From contig JAJRYE010000016.1 of assembly GCA_024275895.1 (NCBI GenBank), positions 25,900 to 89,899 of the forward strand: a stretch of DNA of 64,000 nt, given 5' to 3'. Both the position numbers and the translations under genes were made by a program. Numbering within the stretch: the stretch's first letter is position 1; every line of letters begins with the position of its first letter. Positions 1 through 8,249 of this stretch are shown here, piece by piece. Origin of the DNA: Alphaproteobacteria bacterium. GTDB taxonomy: Bacteria; Pseudomonadota; Alphaproteobacteria; Rhizobiales; BM303. The notes under the pieces were generated by a model that saw nothing but the letters and a program-made list of their open reading frames with translations, did not search any database and was not told the origin of the DNA.

Positions 1-390
1 CCTGATACCAAGTTTTGTATCGCGGATTCTTTTTGTCCTTGTGTCCTCAATAATGTTTTTCAGATTTGCCGAGCCGCGGATACTGACGAGTTGCAGTTTT
101 TTCTTTGGATGCACCTCAAGGAAATATTGAACATCCGTGCCCTCTGGCGTGCTTATGCGGGTGGTTTTGGGAAAACGGGATTTGATCTGTTCCGAGTGCA
201 GATAGGCGGCCTCGGCCCTGTCGGCAAACCAGTTGATGCTCTTAAAGTCAATGTGTTGACGTGTAATTTTGGTGCTGATCCGGGCGTAATCCGCCGGTAT
301 CAGCCGCACACAGGCTGCCAGCACCAAAAATACCGCCAGCAATACCGGCAGTTTCAATCCCGGCGATGTTTTCAGGGATCTCAACTCCAT
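1..390 (-). CDS. Lipase-like lipoprotein, N-terminal part (gene runs off the left edge)
   Basis: I translated 130 codons from the ATG at 390 to the window edge without a stop. The first 30 residues form a lipoprotein signal with a lipobox-like LAAC at residues 24-27, so the protein is probably anchored in a membrane. The stretch TPEGTDVQYFLEV followed by VSIRGSANL resembles the N-terminal part of class 3 (fungal-type) lipase-like proteins of alphaproteobacteria, where the protein is read just before the alpha/beta-hydrolase core. The catalytic serine region lies outside the window, so enzyme activity cannot be judged. A GGGAG ribosome site precedes the start, which lies 7 bases after the stop of the DUF2339 gene, so the two are probably co-transcribed. 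The family call is moderate. Confidence 0.6.
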   Translation of the reverse strand, partial: MELRSLKTSPGLKLPVLLAVFLVLAACVRLIPADYARISTKITRQHIDFKSINWFADRAEAAYLHSEQIKSRFPKTTRISTPEGTDVQYFLEVHPKKKLQLVSIRGSANLKNIIEDTRTKRIRDTKLGIR

Positions 391-397
391 AGCTCCC

Positions 398-3106
398 TTA
401 CTTCTCACTCGTGTCGGGCGCGGTGTCATCCCCGGTTTTTACCGCCTCTTTTGGCGGCGCTTCCTTATTGGCCGGAAACACCGCCCTTTGGTACACATAA
501 CCGATGCCGATCAGCACCATACCAAGCCCGATAAAGGAAAGGGCGCGGAAAATGCCGGTAAGATTTGACATATCAAACAAGAACACCTTGCTCACGGAAA
601 GCATCACCACCGCGAAGGAGGCGTATCTGAGCGCCCTTGTGCGCGAGAGTATCCCCGCTCCCAGCAGCGCCAGCCCGTAAACCAGCCAGACAGCAGAATA
701 AGTGTACATTTCCCCGTCGCTTGTTTCCTGGTTCAAACCCAGCAATCCGCTACCCTGGAACAGCGCCCGGATTTCCAGTGACAGATAGGCAAAAGCAAGA
801 ACCAGCGCAACCGCTCCGGCGGCGGCAAGATAGAACGGATGACGAATAGTATTGCCCGTTACATAGATCAGGCCATAAAGCATGGCGGGCAGCAGATAGG
901 CTAGGATAAGCTGGTTGAATATCAGCCCCGCGCCAATGGAATCATTGGTCATCAGTGGATTAAGGGCAAGAAGTTGCACCAGCACGATGCCGGCTATCCC
1001 CATGAGGCCCAGAACCAGCGAACCATAGGACAAAACCACGCGTTTGCGCCAGTTGTCCAGCCGGTTCAGTCCCAGCGAAAGCCCGGCCCAGGTCAGGGTA
1101 TGGATACTCATTTCCTGCAAGTCGAAACGGCTGGACGTGACAACCCCGTTATTGAGCAGATGCCGGACCTCAAATCCAATCAACGCGGTGGTAAAGGCGA
1201 TGGCGGCCACCTCGAACACCTGCACATGGATGTCATCTTTTTTGCGCAAAAAGATCACCGCACTAGCGGCAAAAGCGAGCGCCGGAACGCCGTAGGCATA
1301 AAGCAGCCAGTTGAAAACCGGTATTGTACCCGGCTCGGTGGTGAGCAGGGGATACATGATGAGCCGTGCAACCACAATCAGGGCCATGGCGGCGGCCAGT
1401 TTGCGCAAGACCGGCACCGGGCGCCTGAGCGTAACAAAGGCCATGGCCGGGCATAAAAGCGCAATCGCCACCGTGAGCCAGCCTTTTTCCAGCACCATGG
1501 TGAACGCCAACGCCAGGGCGGCAAAGGCGGCGGCGGTGTAAATCCCGCTATTCCATTCCAGCCGTTTGTTTGCTCCAGCTTCGCGGCCCAGCACTTCGGC
1601 CATCAAGGTAAAAATCGCCGCCAGCACCACCGCCGCCAGTGCGAAGGGCACTGATTGCTCAAACTGCGTTGCCTGAATATAGCCGTATATGAGCGCGCCG
1701 AGCGGCGTGAGGGTGGAAGCCGCGCTCCAGTATTCCAGCCCACCGCGCTTCCATACCGCCGCAAAGCCGGTAGCGGCGAAAATGAGTCCGAAAACCGCTC
1801 CGGCGATCAAAAAGCGGTCAAGCGCCGAAGGTTCAGGCGGCGCAAAGCCGAAGAAACGGTCATACTCGCGCATCAGATCAAGCAATGCCGGCACATGCCA
1901 GCTTGCGTAAGCAAAGCTGAACAGCAACGCCGCCCACGCCGCCAATACGCTCAAACCCCGCCAGCGCCAGGCACTGGCCAGATGCACAGCCGTTATCAGG
2001 GCGAAAAAGCTCAAAGACAGATTGGAATATTCATCAAGCCGCAACAGCGCCGCCGCCAGCAGTGATATCCCGGCCAGAACGCCGGTCACTGGCCAGTCCT
2101 GATGCCGCCATGTCGGGTTCTTGCCGTCCACGCCCGCCTTGTCGATTTTGAGGAAAACGAGCGCCAGCACCGTAAGGGTGACAAAATAGAGCGCCGAGGG
2201 CAAAACATCGCCCGGGGTCCAGTTGCTCGTATTCCACAAAAAGCCCCATAGCACAGCGCCCGCGGCGGACGAGACCGCCAGCCACAACCAGCCGCGCAGC
2301 GAGGCGGTAAAAAAGGCCGCCGCTGTGACAAACAGCAAATAAATATAGAGCGGCCAGATATTGGGCGAATCAGAACCCGTCAGCAGGGGCGTGACATAGC
2401 TGCCCGCCATGCCCAGCGCGGCGAGTGAGGGCCCGTGCAAAACCGAAAGCGCCAGTCCTGCCACGGAGACAAGCGCCAGCAAAACAAAAGCGGCCAGCGG
2501 GCCCAAAAAGCCGTAAAGCGCAAAAGCTGTGTAAATGCTTGCATAACCGGTCAATATCCCCGCCGCTGTTAATATCCCCGGAATATAGGCCGGGGGCAGG
2601 GCGCCAAGGTGAATTTTTGCATCCCGGCGCCGCAGCACTTCCCCCGTCCCGGCCAGAACAAGCGCCAGCAGCGCCGCCAGAACCAGCCGCACCTTCGGTC
2701 CCAGCAGCCCGTACTCAACCGAGTAGCGCACCAGAAAAATCCCGCCCAGCGCCAGCGCCAGACCGCCCAGCCAGATGGTCCATTTCGCGCCAACGGTTTC
2801 TTCCAAAGACGCTTTGGGCGGCGGCGCGGTTTTCCACGCCGTTGAAGCTGCTGGCCGGGCTTTATCTGTCTGTTCCGGCTCGTCTGGTGCCTTTGGTGCT
2901 TCTGGTTCCAAAGCCTCTGCGCCTTGTTCAGGCGATGTATCCGGCCCTGTTTCTGCGCGCGGCGTTGCAAAACCGGCCTCGAGATGGCGCAGGTTTTTCT
3001 CCAGCAGCAGGAATTTTTTCTCAAGCCGTGAAAGTCTGACGAACAGAAGGGCAGGAATGCCGATCACGAGGCCAAGAACAACCAGAACGATAATTACGGC
3101 TTCCAT
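398..3106 (-). CDS. DUF2339 family polytopic membrane protein
   Basis: The product has 902 residues. An N-terminal membrane segment is followed by a short coiled coil (LSRLEKKFLLLEKNLRHLE), a polar linker rich in Pro, Glu and Ala (about residues 45-100), then the signature ETVGAKWTIWLGGLALALGG and more than twenty hydrophobic segments to near the C-terminus. This is the layout of DUF2339 proteins, inner-membrane proteins of unknown function common in proteobacteria. The C-terminal 25 residues are charged and probably cytoplasmic. It sits between the Nudix-fold regulator upstream (9 bases) and the lipase-like lipoprotein downstream (7 bases). Neither neighbour reveals its role. I see no catalytic motif. 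Confidence 0.85.
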   Translation of the reverse strand: MEAVIIVLVVLGLVIGIPALLFVRLSRLEKKFLLLEKNLRHLEAGFATPRAETGPDTSPEQGAEALEPEAPKAPDEPEQTDKARPAASTAWKTAPPPKASLEETVGAKWTIWLGGLALALGGIFLVRYSVEYGLLGPKVRLVLAALLALVLAGTGEVLRRRDAKIHLGALPPAYIPGILTAAGILTGYASIYTAFALYGFLGPLAAFVLLALVSVAGLALSVLHGPSLAALGMAGSYVTPLLTGSDSPNIWPLYIYLLFVTAAAFFTASLRGWLWLAVSSAAGAVLWGFLWNTSNWTPGDVLPSALYFVTLTVLALVFLKIDKAGVDGKNPTWRHQDWPVTGVLAGISLLAAALLRLDEYSNLSLSFFALITAVHLASAWRWRGLSVLAAWAALLFSFAYASWHVPALLDLMREYDRFFGFAPPEPSALDRFLIAGAVFGLIFAATGFAAVWKRGGLEYWSAASTLTPLGALIYGYIQATQFEQSVPFALAAVVLAAIFTLMAEVLGREAGANKRLEWNSGIYTAAAFAALALAFTMVLEKGWLTVAIALLCPAMAFVTLRRPVPVLRKLAAAMALIVVARLIMYPLLTTEPGTIPVFNWLLYAYGVPALAFAASAVIFLRKKDDIHVQVFEVAAIAFTTALIGFEVRHLLNNGVVTSSRFDLQEMSIHTLTWAGLSLGLNRLDNWRKRVVLSYGSLVLGLMGIAGIVLVQLLALNPLMTNDSIGAGLIFNQLILAYLLPAMLYGLIYVTGNTIRHPFYLAAAGAVALVLAFAYLSLEIRALFQGSGLLGLNQETSDGEMYTYSAVWLVYGLALLGAGILSRTRALRYASFAVVMLSVSKVFLFDMSNLTGIFRALSFIGLGMVLIGIGYVYQRAVFPANKEAPPKEAVKTGDDTAPDTSEK

Positions 3107-3115
3107 TATGCGTCC

Positions 3116-4114
3116 CTATCCTTTTATGGCCTTGACGCGCAAGCCCGGAGCCGGGCGTTCGCGCAAAACCCCGCGCCGGAAGCGGAACAGCGCCGCCGGC
3201 CGCCCGCCGGTGCGCGTCAGGACGCTCCCTGTCGGCTCGACAACCCGCCCATTCTTCACCATACGGCGGAAATTCTGTTTATGCAAAGCCCCGCCGGAGA
3301 TCGCTTCAACGGCGCGCTGCAATTCAAACAGGGTAAATTCCGGTGGCATGAGCTCAAAAATAACCGGCCGGTATTTCAGCTTGCCGCGCAGCCGCCCCAT
3401 GGCGGTGGCCAGAATCCGCCGGTGATCATGCTGCATGCTCTGGCCCAGAAGCGGCAGGGTGCCGTTTTTAGCGGCCAGGCCGGTATTGCCGCGCCCGTCG
3501 CGCCGCGCCTCAGGCACAATCCCGGCTTCATAAAGCAGCTCATAGCGCTCCAGAACCCCCTCTTCGTCCCAGGTCAGGCCATCAAGGCCAAAAAACAGCC
3601 TCAGCCGTTCCAGCCGTCCCAGCCCCTGTGCCTTGCGCGGATTGGTCTCGGGCAATGCGGCCCATTGGCGCAGCAGCGGTTCGATTGTCTCGCCAAGAAT
3701 GGCCGGTTTGCCGCCCCGCCAGTCCTCCCAGGGGAAAAACTCGTACCATTTACGCCATTTTCCCGGCCCCGTTGCCACCGCCTCGCGCGCCAGCGCCAGA
3801 TAACCCACCGAAACCTCATGGCTGCCCTGATCTCCCGGCCTGGCATGGCGGCCCCGATCGCCAAAAGTGTAAAGCTGTTCCACATAGCCAAGCCTTAACC
3901 CGGTTTGCTCTTCCACCCAGGCGCGCAGCCCCATTTCCATGGTCCGGTGCGCAATGGGGTTGAAGGGGCCAAAGGGCAGGAAATCAGCTCTTGCCTTTTC
4001 ATCGCCGTGCCTGGGCACCGCTAGGATCAGCGGCTCCCCGCCCCGCACCGCAACAATAGCCGCGCTCAGGCCGATAATGACCGAGGCTTGCTGTTTCTGG
4101 CTGCTGCGCGGCAT
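3116..4114 (-). CDS. Nudix-fold winged-helix regulator, NadQ/NrtR-like (COG4111 type)
   Basis: The product has 332 residues from the ATG at 4114, chosen because AAGGACG lies just upstream and longer starts would run back into the phosphatase gene. Residues 10-150 look like a Nudix fold, but the Nudix box is degenerate: the region AWVEEQTGL keeps only part of the REUxEExGU consensus and lacks the usual catalytic glutamates, as expected for a regulator that binds rather than hydrolyses a nucleotide. The C-terminal half (ELMPPEFTLFELQRAVEAI ... NFRRMVKNGRVVEPTG) resembles the winged helix of NrtR-like proteins. The alphaproteobacterial NAD regulator NadQ is a member of this family from memory. 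No NAD-synthesis gene is visible nearby, so the target is inferred only. Last-but-one gene of a minus-strand run beginning at ygfZ. Confidence 0.6.
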   Translation of the reverse strand: MPRSSQKQQASVIIGLSAAIVAVRGGEPLILAVPRHGDEKARADFLPFGPFNPIAHRTMEMGLRAWVEEQTGLRLGYVEQLYTFGDRGRHARPGDQGSHEVSVGYLALAREAVATGPGKWRKWYEFFPWEDWRGGKPAILGETIEPLLRQWAALPETNPRKAQGLGRLERLRLFFGLDGLTWDEEGVLERYELLYEAGIVPEARRDGRGNTGLAAKNGTLPLLGQSMQHDHRRILATAMGRLRGKLKYRPVIFELMPPEFTLFELQRAVEAISGGALHKQNFRRMVKNGRVVEPTGSVLTRTGGRPAALFRFRRGVLRERPAPGLRVKAIKG

Positions 4115-4127
4115 GACGCCGTCCTTT

Positions 4128-4637
4128 TTACAGATAAACCGGAAGGGTAAAATGCGAGCCTTCAAACGCCGTTTGTCCCCGGCCGATATTCGCAATGGCT
4201 TTGCGCATGCGCCCCTTGCGGCCGAGTATGGCGTCCCCATGCGCCACAATCAACGGGTTTGGCGAGGCTTCGGGCGCATGAAAGCGCAATATTTTGGCCA
4301 GGGCAATTTCCCGGTCTTTGGGGTTGAACAGACACATGGCGATAAAGGCCGCCGCCGTGGAGCGGCTGATCCCGGCCCAGCAATGGATCAGAAGCGGCGC
4401 CTCCTGCGGCCATTCCTGCAAAAAATCAATCAGCTTTTGCACATGTTCCGTTTCCGGTTCCGCCAGCCCCTCTTCCGGCCGGGCGATATCATTCAGGCTG
4501 AGCCGCAGATGATTAGCCGCCGCTATGCCTTGCGGGGTTTCAATCATCATTTCAGGGGTCAACAGGCTCAGCACATGGCTGGGTTTATATCTGGCGATGA
4601 TTTTATCAACCGCATTGAGGGGGCAGACATGAATCAT
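4128..4637 (-). CDS. Tyrosine / dual-specificity phosphatase family protein
   Basis: This 169-residue cytoplasmic protein carries the cysteine phosphatase loop HCWAGISRS (HCxxGxxRS, about residues 83-91). That gives the catalytic cysteine and arginine of the protein tyrosine phosphatase superfamily. The N-terminal region (MIHVCPLNAV) and the total length fit the small single-domain bacterial proteins annotated as tyrosine phosphatase family. The true substrate is unknown. It lies 3 bases downstream of the HD hydrolase stop and 13 bases upstream of the Nudix-fold regulator, inside a tight operon. Confidence 0.8.
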   Translation of the reverse strand: MIHVCPLNAVDKIIARYKPSHVLSLLTPEMMIETPQGIAAANHLRLSLNDIARPEEGLAEPETEHVQKLIDFLQEWPQEAPLLIHCWAGISRSTAAAFIAMCLFNPKDREIALAKILRFHAPEASPNPLIVAHGDAILGRKGRMRKAIANIGRGQTAFEGSHFTLPVYL

Positions 4638-4640
4638 GAT

Positions 4641-5285
4641 TTACAGATTTCCCGATTGCTGTAGCCTGGCCGGTTTGAACGACCCGCCAAGGAGTTGAAA
4701 ACGGTGTAAAAACCTTTTCTGCACCTCGGGCACGGCCAAAGGTTTCAAACCGGCTTCAAGTTGCTCTGTGATGACAAAACCGCGCGGCCGTCCGAAGAAT
4801 TTTGCCGCTTCCTTTTCCTCAAACCCGGCCAGCCTTGTCGCCTCCAGATAGGCCGAAGCCCTGTCGGCGCGCTTGATGAGTTTTTCGACGGGCCCGGGCA
4901 CAGCGGCGGGCAGCCCGAAGCGCATATGGATCGCCGCCATCAGGCGCTGCTCGAAGATTTTATAATCCAGCCCGACAGCCGCCTTGAACGGGCTGATCAG
5001 ATCACCAATGACATATTCGGCCGCATCATGCAGCAGGGCGGCCAGCCGCCACCTTGCATCGATATCAGGCCTGATGCGCAGCACCAGATCTTCCACCAGC
5101 AGCGAATGCTGCGCCACGGAAAAGACGTGATCGCCCGAAGTTTGCCCGTTCCAGCGCGCCTCGCGTGCCAGCCCGTGGGCGATGTCCTCAATCTCCACAT
5201 CCAGCGGCGAGGGGTCGAGAAGGTCAAGCCGCCGTCCCGATAACATGCGCTGCCAGGCGCGTGGCTCTGCGTTTTTGCCCGTCAT
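4641..5285 (-). CDS. HD-domain phosphohydrolase (YfbR-like)
   Basis: The start at 5285 gives 214 residues and an ATGA overlap with the stop of tag, favouring translational coupling. The metal-binding pattern of an HD domain is visible: HSLLVEDL, then ALLHDAAEYVIGDLISPFK, as in YfbR-type 5'-nucleotidases and related small HD hydrolases. The N-terminus (AWQRMLSGRRLDLLDPSP) is typical of the alphaproteobacterial HD family hydrolase that travels with tag and ygfZ. It probably dephosphorylates a nucleotide, but the substrate cannot be read from sequence. Confidence 0.82.
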   Translation of the reverse strand: MTGKNAEPRAWQRMLSGRRLDLLDPSPLDVEIEDIAHGLAREARWNGQTSGDHVFSVAQHSLLVEDLVLRIRPDIDARWRLAALLHDAAEYVIGDLISPFKAAVGLDYKIFEQRLMAAIHMRFGLPAAVPGPVEKLIKRADRASAYLEATRLAGFEEKEAAKFFGRPRGFVITEQLEAGLKPLAVPEVQKRFLHRFQLLGGSFKPARLQQSGNL

Positions 5286-5899
5286 GCCTGTTTCCCGCCT
5301 CTGTCCTTGACCACCATTGCGGCGCACTCGACATGGCGGAAACAGCCCGTGACATGATCATTCACCATACCCACCGCCTGCATGAAGGCATAGATGATCG
5401 TCGGGCCGCAAAAATTAAAGCCTCTGGACTTCAAATCCTTCGAGATTGCGGCGCTCAGCGGCGTTTGCGCCGGGACCTGGCGTTCTTCGCTAAAATTATT
5501 CTGGATCGGAACCCCGTCAACAAAATCCCACAGATAAGCGCTGAAACCTGCCCCTTCCATGATCTTCAGCCACGCCCGCGCCCCGTTAATGGTGGCGATA
5601 ATCTTGGCCCGGTTGCGCACAATCCCCGCATCGCCCATCAGGCGCCCGATGTCCTTATCGGTGTAACGGGCGATAATCCGCGGCTCAAAGCCGTCAAAGG
5701 CGCGGCGGAAATTGTCGCGTTTGCGCAAAATCGTGATCCAGGAAAGCCCGGCCTGAAACCCGTCCAGAATGAGCTTTTCATACAGCGCCCGGTCATCAAA
5801 TTCCGGCACCCCCCACTCGGTGTCATGATAGGCGATATATTGCGCATTGGCTTTTTGCGGCTCGCGTCCCGGCCAGGCGCAGCGCGGTTTGGTATCCAT
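5282..5899 (-). CDS. tag: DNA-3-methyladenine glycosylase I
   Basis: Tag removes 3-methyladenine from alkylated DNA as the first step of base excision repair. The 205-residue product has the family N-terminus (CAWPG, then YIAYHDTEWGVP), the segment LILDGFQAGLSWITILRKR with the substrate-pocket residues, and a C-terminal HxxxC-type pair (NDHVTGCFRH) consistent with the zinc snap of this family. I chose the ATG at 5899 because E. coli Tag starts at the equivalent place; another ATG at 5905 is possible. It is flanked by ygfZ (11 bases upstream) and the HD hydrolase (ATGA overlap). Confidence 0.93.
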   Translation of the reverse strand: MDTKPRCAWPGREPQKANAQYIAYHDTEWGVPEFDDRALYEKLILDGFQAGLSWITILRKRDNFRRAFDGFEPRIIARYTDKDIGRLMGDAGIVRNRAKIIATINGARAWLKIMEGAGFSAYLWDFVDGVPIQNNFSEERQVPAQTPLSAAISKDLKSRGFNFCGPTIIYAFMQAVGMVNDHVTGCFRHVECAAMVVKDRGGKQA

Positions 5900-5910
5900 G
5901 ATCATCGGCC

Positions 5911-6741
5911 TCAAACTCCAGGGATTTCAAAGTCAGCCCAGTCCGGCCGCTGCACTTCCAGCCTCGCGCCGCCGCAGTTCAGGGCGTCCGCGCCGTCAAT
6001 GCGATCAAACCGGAGCAGGGCAAGGCCATTATTCCCGGCGCTTGAGCCCATAATTCCGGCCTTTTTCTCCCCCGCAAAAACGGGGCTTCCCGCTTCCGGC
6101 GCGGGACCTTTAAGGGTAACGGGCAAAAACCGTTTGCGGATACCGGTCTTGTGGTGCATGCGCGAGACCACCTCTTGCCCCACATAGCACCCCTTGGTGA
6201 AGCTCACCCCGTTCAGCTGATCAAAATTCGCCTCATGCGGAAACACCTCGCAAGGAGCAAAATCCTGTCCGCCCTCGGCAATGCCCAGCCCGATGCGAAT
6301 AGCATGATAATCCACCGGTTTTTCAATGGTTTTTTCAAGCCATGAAGGGTTTGCAATCACCCGGACGCCCAGCGCCTCATGGCGCGGGTCGCGAAAGCTT
6401 GCCGCATCCTTGAATGCGTCCGCTCCCGGCCGGCAAACGGCAACGCCGCATCTTTCCCCCGGATCGGAAATCTCCACCTTTGAGCGCAGCTTGTACATAT
6501 TCAGGCGCTTGATGAGATCAGCCCTCTGGCCGCCGGCGCAATCAATCAGATAGCCGTCTTTTGCCCCGGTGATGAAAAAATCAAACAGGATTTTCCCCTG
6601 CGGGTTGAGCAGGGCGGTGGAAATGGCGGTGCCTGCGCGCACCCGCGCCATGTCATTCGTCACCAGCCCCTGCAAAAAGCCCTGTGCATCCTCACCGGAA
6701 ATCTGCAACACGCTGCGGTCATGTAAAATTGCTGCTGACAT
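5911..6741 (-). CDS. ygfZ: Folate-binding YgfZ/CAF17 family protein
   Basis: YgfZ proteins are GcvT-like tetrahydrofolate-binding factors that support assembly or repair of iron-sulfur enzymes. The 276-residue product contains the diagnostic signature KGCYVGQEV near residue 185, with the conserved cysteine. The N-terminal part (ISGEDAQGFLQGLVTNDM) is the usual start of the GcvT-like barrel. It is the first gene of a minus-strand run ygfZ-tag-HD-phosphatase-Nudix regulator, and its promoter must lie in the 84-base gap shared with the divergent dihydroorotase gene. Confidence 0.92.
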   Translation of the reverse strand: MSAAILHDRSVLQISGEDAQGFLQGLVTNDMARVRAGTAISTALLNPQGKILFDFFITGAKDGYLIDCAGGQRADLIKRLNMYKLRSKVEISDPGERCGVAVCRPGADAFKDAASFRDPRHEALGVRVIANPSWLEKTIEKPVDYHAIRIGLGIAEGGQDFAPCEVFPHEANFDQLNGVSFTKGCYVGQEVVSRMHHKTGIRKRFLPVTLKGPAPEAGSPVFAGEKKAGIMGSSAGNNGLALLRFDRIDGADALNCGGARLEVQRPDWADFEIPGV

Positions 6742-6825
6742 AATGCTAATGGACGACTCGCCTTTTTATGTGGATAAACTAGATTTACGCAATGGCAAGG
6801 GCGGCTGCAAGACAAAGCGGGAAAT
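6742..6825. promoter_or_regulatory. Divergent promoter region between ygfZ and the dihydroorotase gene
   Basis: These 84 bases are the only non-coding DNA between two divergent start codons, so they should hold promoters for both directions. A GCGGGAAAT stretch just before 6826 can serve as ribosome site for the plus-strand gene. I could not identify confident -35/-10 boxes or an operator. Confidence 0.4.
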
Positions 6826-8154
6826 ATGACCAGGACCTATGATCTTCTCCTCAAGGGCGGCACGGTTGTCAATCAGGACGGGCGCGGCGTGCGCGATGTC
6901 GGCGTGTGCGGCGGCAGGATTGTCGCCATCGGGGCGCTGGACGAAAGCGTCGCCGGTGAAGTGATCAATGTCAGGGGCCTGCATGTCCTGCCCGGTGTCA
7001 TCGACACCCAGGTGCATTTCCGCGAGCCGGGGCCGACCCATAAGGAAGATCTGGAATCGGGCAGTCGCGCCGCGGTTATGGGCGGGGTTACCGGCGTGTT
7101 TGAAATGCCCAACACAAACCCCTCCACCACCGATGTCGCCGCACTTGAAGACAAGCTCAAACGCGCCGGAGACCGCATGTGGTGCGATCACGCCTTTTAT
7201 GCCGGGGCTTCGGCGCAAAATGTTGAACTTCTGCCGGAGATGGAACGCGTCCCCGGCTGCTGCGGCATAAAAGTATTCATGGGCTCCAGCACCGGCTCGC
7301 TGCTGGTGCATGATGACGCCACCCTCGCGCGCGTGCTGGGGGCCATCACCCGCCGCGCCGCGTTTCACTGCGAGGATGAAGAGCGCCTGATTGCCCGCGA
7401 GGGTGAGCGCGTGAGTGGCAACCCTGCCTCTCATCCGCTCTGGCGCGATGCGCTGAGCGCGTTTAAAGCTACCGAGCGGTTGGTAAATCTGGCCCGGAAG
7501 GCGCGCAAGCGCGTGCATGTGTTGCATGTCACCACCGGGCGCGAGATGGAATTTCTGGCACAAAACAAGGATATTGCCACTGTTGAGGCCACGCCGCAGC
7601 ATCTCACTCTCGCCGCCCCTGACGCCTATAACGAGCTGGGAACCTTCGCCCAGATGAACCCGCCCATTCGCGGCGAGGATGAACGCGCCGTCCTGATGCG
7701 CGCCGTGCAGGCCGGGATTGTCGATGTGATCGGCTCCGATCATGCCCCCCATACCCGTGAGGAAAAGGCAAAATCCTACCCTGCATCCCCCTCCGGCATG
7801 CCCGGCGTCCAGACCTTGGTTCCGGTGATGCTTGATCACGTCAATCGCGGCCGCCTGACCCTTGAGCGCTTTGTAGACCTGACCAGCCACGGCGCGCACC
7901 GCATTTTCGGTATAGCGGGAAAGGGGCGCATCGCGGCGGGATATGATGCTGATTTCACCATCGTGGACATGAAGGCGCGCCATACCATGAATGACAACTG
8001 GTCGCAAAGCCGCTGCGGCTGGACCCCGTTTCATGGCCGTATCCTGCAAGGCTGGCCGGTAGGCACAATAATTCGTGGCCGTCCCGTCATGTGGGAGGGC
8101 GAATTGCAAGGCCGTGCCCGCGGGCGGCCGATGCGGTTCTGGGAAGCGTTATGA
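6826..8154 (+). CDS. Dihydroorotase family amidohydrolase (class I type)
   Basis: The 442-residue product has the cyclic amidohydrolase layout: VLPGVIDTQVHFREPG, the GIKVFMGSSTG segment with the lysine expected to be carbamylated, HCEDEE and HVLHVTTG histidines, and GSDHAPHTREEKA with the metal or catalytic aspartate. Dihydroorotases make dihydroorotate in pyrimidine synthesis. The first histidine of the usual HxH metal motif is glutamine here (QVH), a form I recall in many alphaproteobacterial proteins annotated dihydroorotase; the exact reaction is therefore less certain than the superfamily. It stands alone on the plus strand, divergent from ygfZ, and no other pyr gene is nearby. Confidence 0.82.
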   Translation: MTRTYDLLLKGGTVVNQDGRGVRDVGVCGGRIVAIGALDESVAGEVINVRGLHVLPGVIDTQVHFREPGPTHKEDLESGSRAAVMGGVTGVFEMPNTNPSTTDVAALEDKLKRAGDRMWCDHAFYAGASAQNVELLPEMERVPGCCGIKVFMGSSTGSLLVHDDATLARVLGAITRRAAFHCEDEERLIAREGERVSGNPASHPLWRDALSAFKATERLVNLARKARKRVHVLHVTTGREMEFLAQNKDIATVEATPQHLTLAAPDAYNELGTFAQMNPPIRGEDERAVLMRAVQAGIVDVIGSDHAPHTREEKAKSYPASPSGMPGVQTLVPVMLDHVNRGRLTLERFVDLTSHGAHRIFGIAGKGRIAAGYDADFTIVDMKARHTMNDNWSQSRCGWTPFHGRILQGWPVGTIIRGRPVMWEGELQGRARGRPMRFWEAL

Positions 8155-8194
8155 GAATATTGCGATAAAGTGGTATTCAGCCATGATCACACAT

Positions 8195-8213
8195 GTCATT
8201 CCGGCGGAATGAC
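8195..8213. repeat. Short perfect inverted repeat between two plus-strand genes
   Basis: GTCATTCC, a 3-base loop GGC, and GGAATGAC form a perfect 8-bp stem in the 95-base gap after the dihydroorotase gene. No T-run follows, so it is not a classical terminator. It resembles short GTCATTCC-type dispersed palindromes found in many proteobacteria. Confidence 0.5.
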
Positions 8214-8249
8214 GGATAACAAAATAATCACTTCAGACAAGAGGCCAAA

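Noticed and set aside
6766..8109. Long open frame (447 codons) on the minus strand opposite the dihydroorotase gene
   Set aside because: It is the mirror of a well-supported amidohydrolase in GC-rich DNA. The translation is rich in His, Gly and Ala with no domain, signal or ribosome site.
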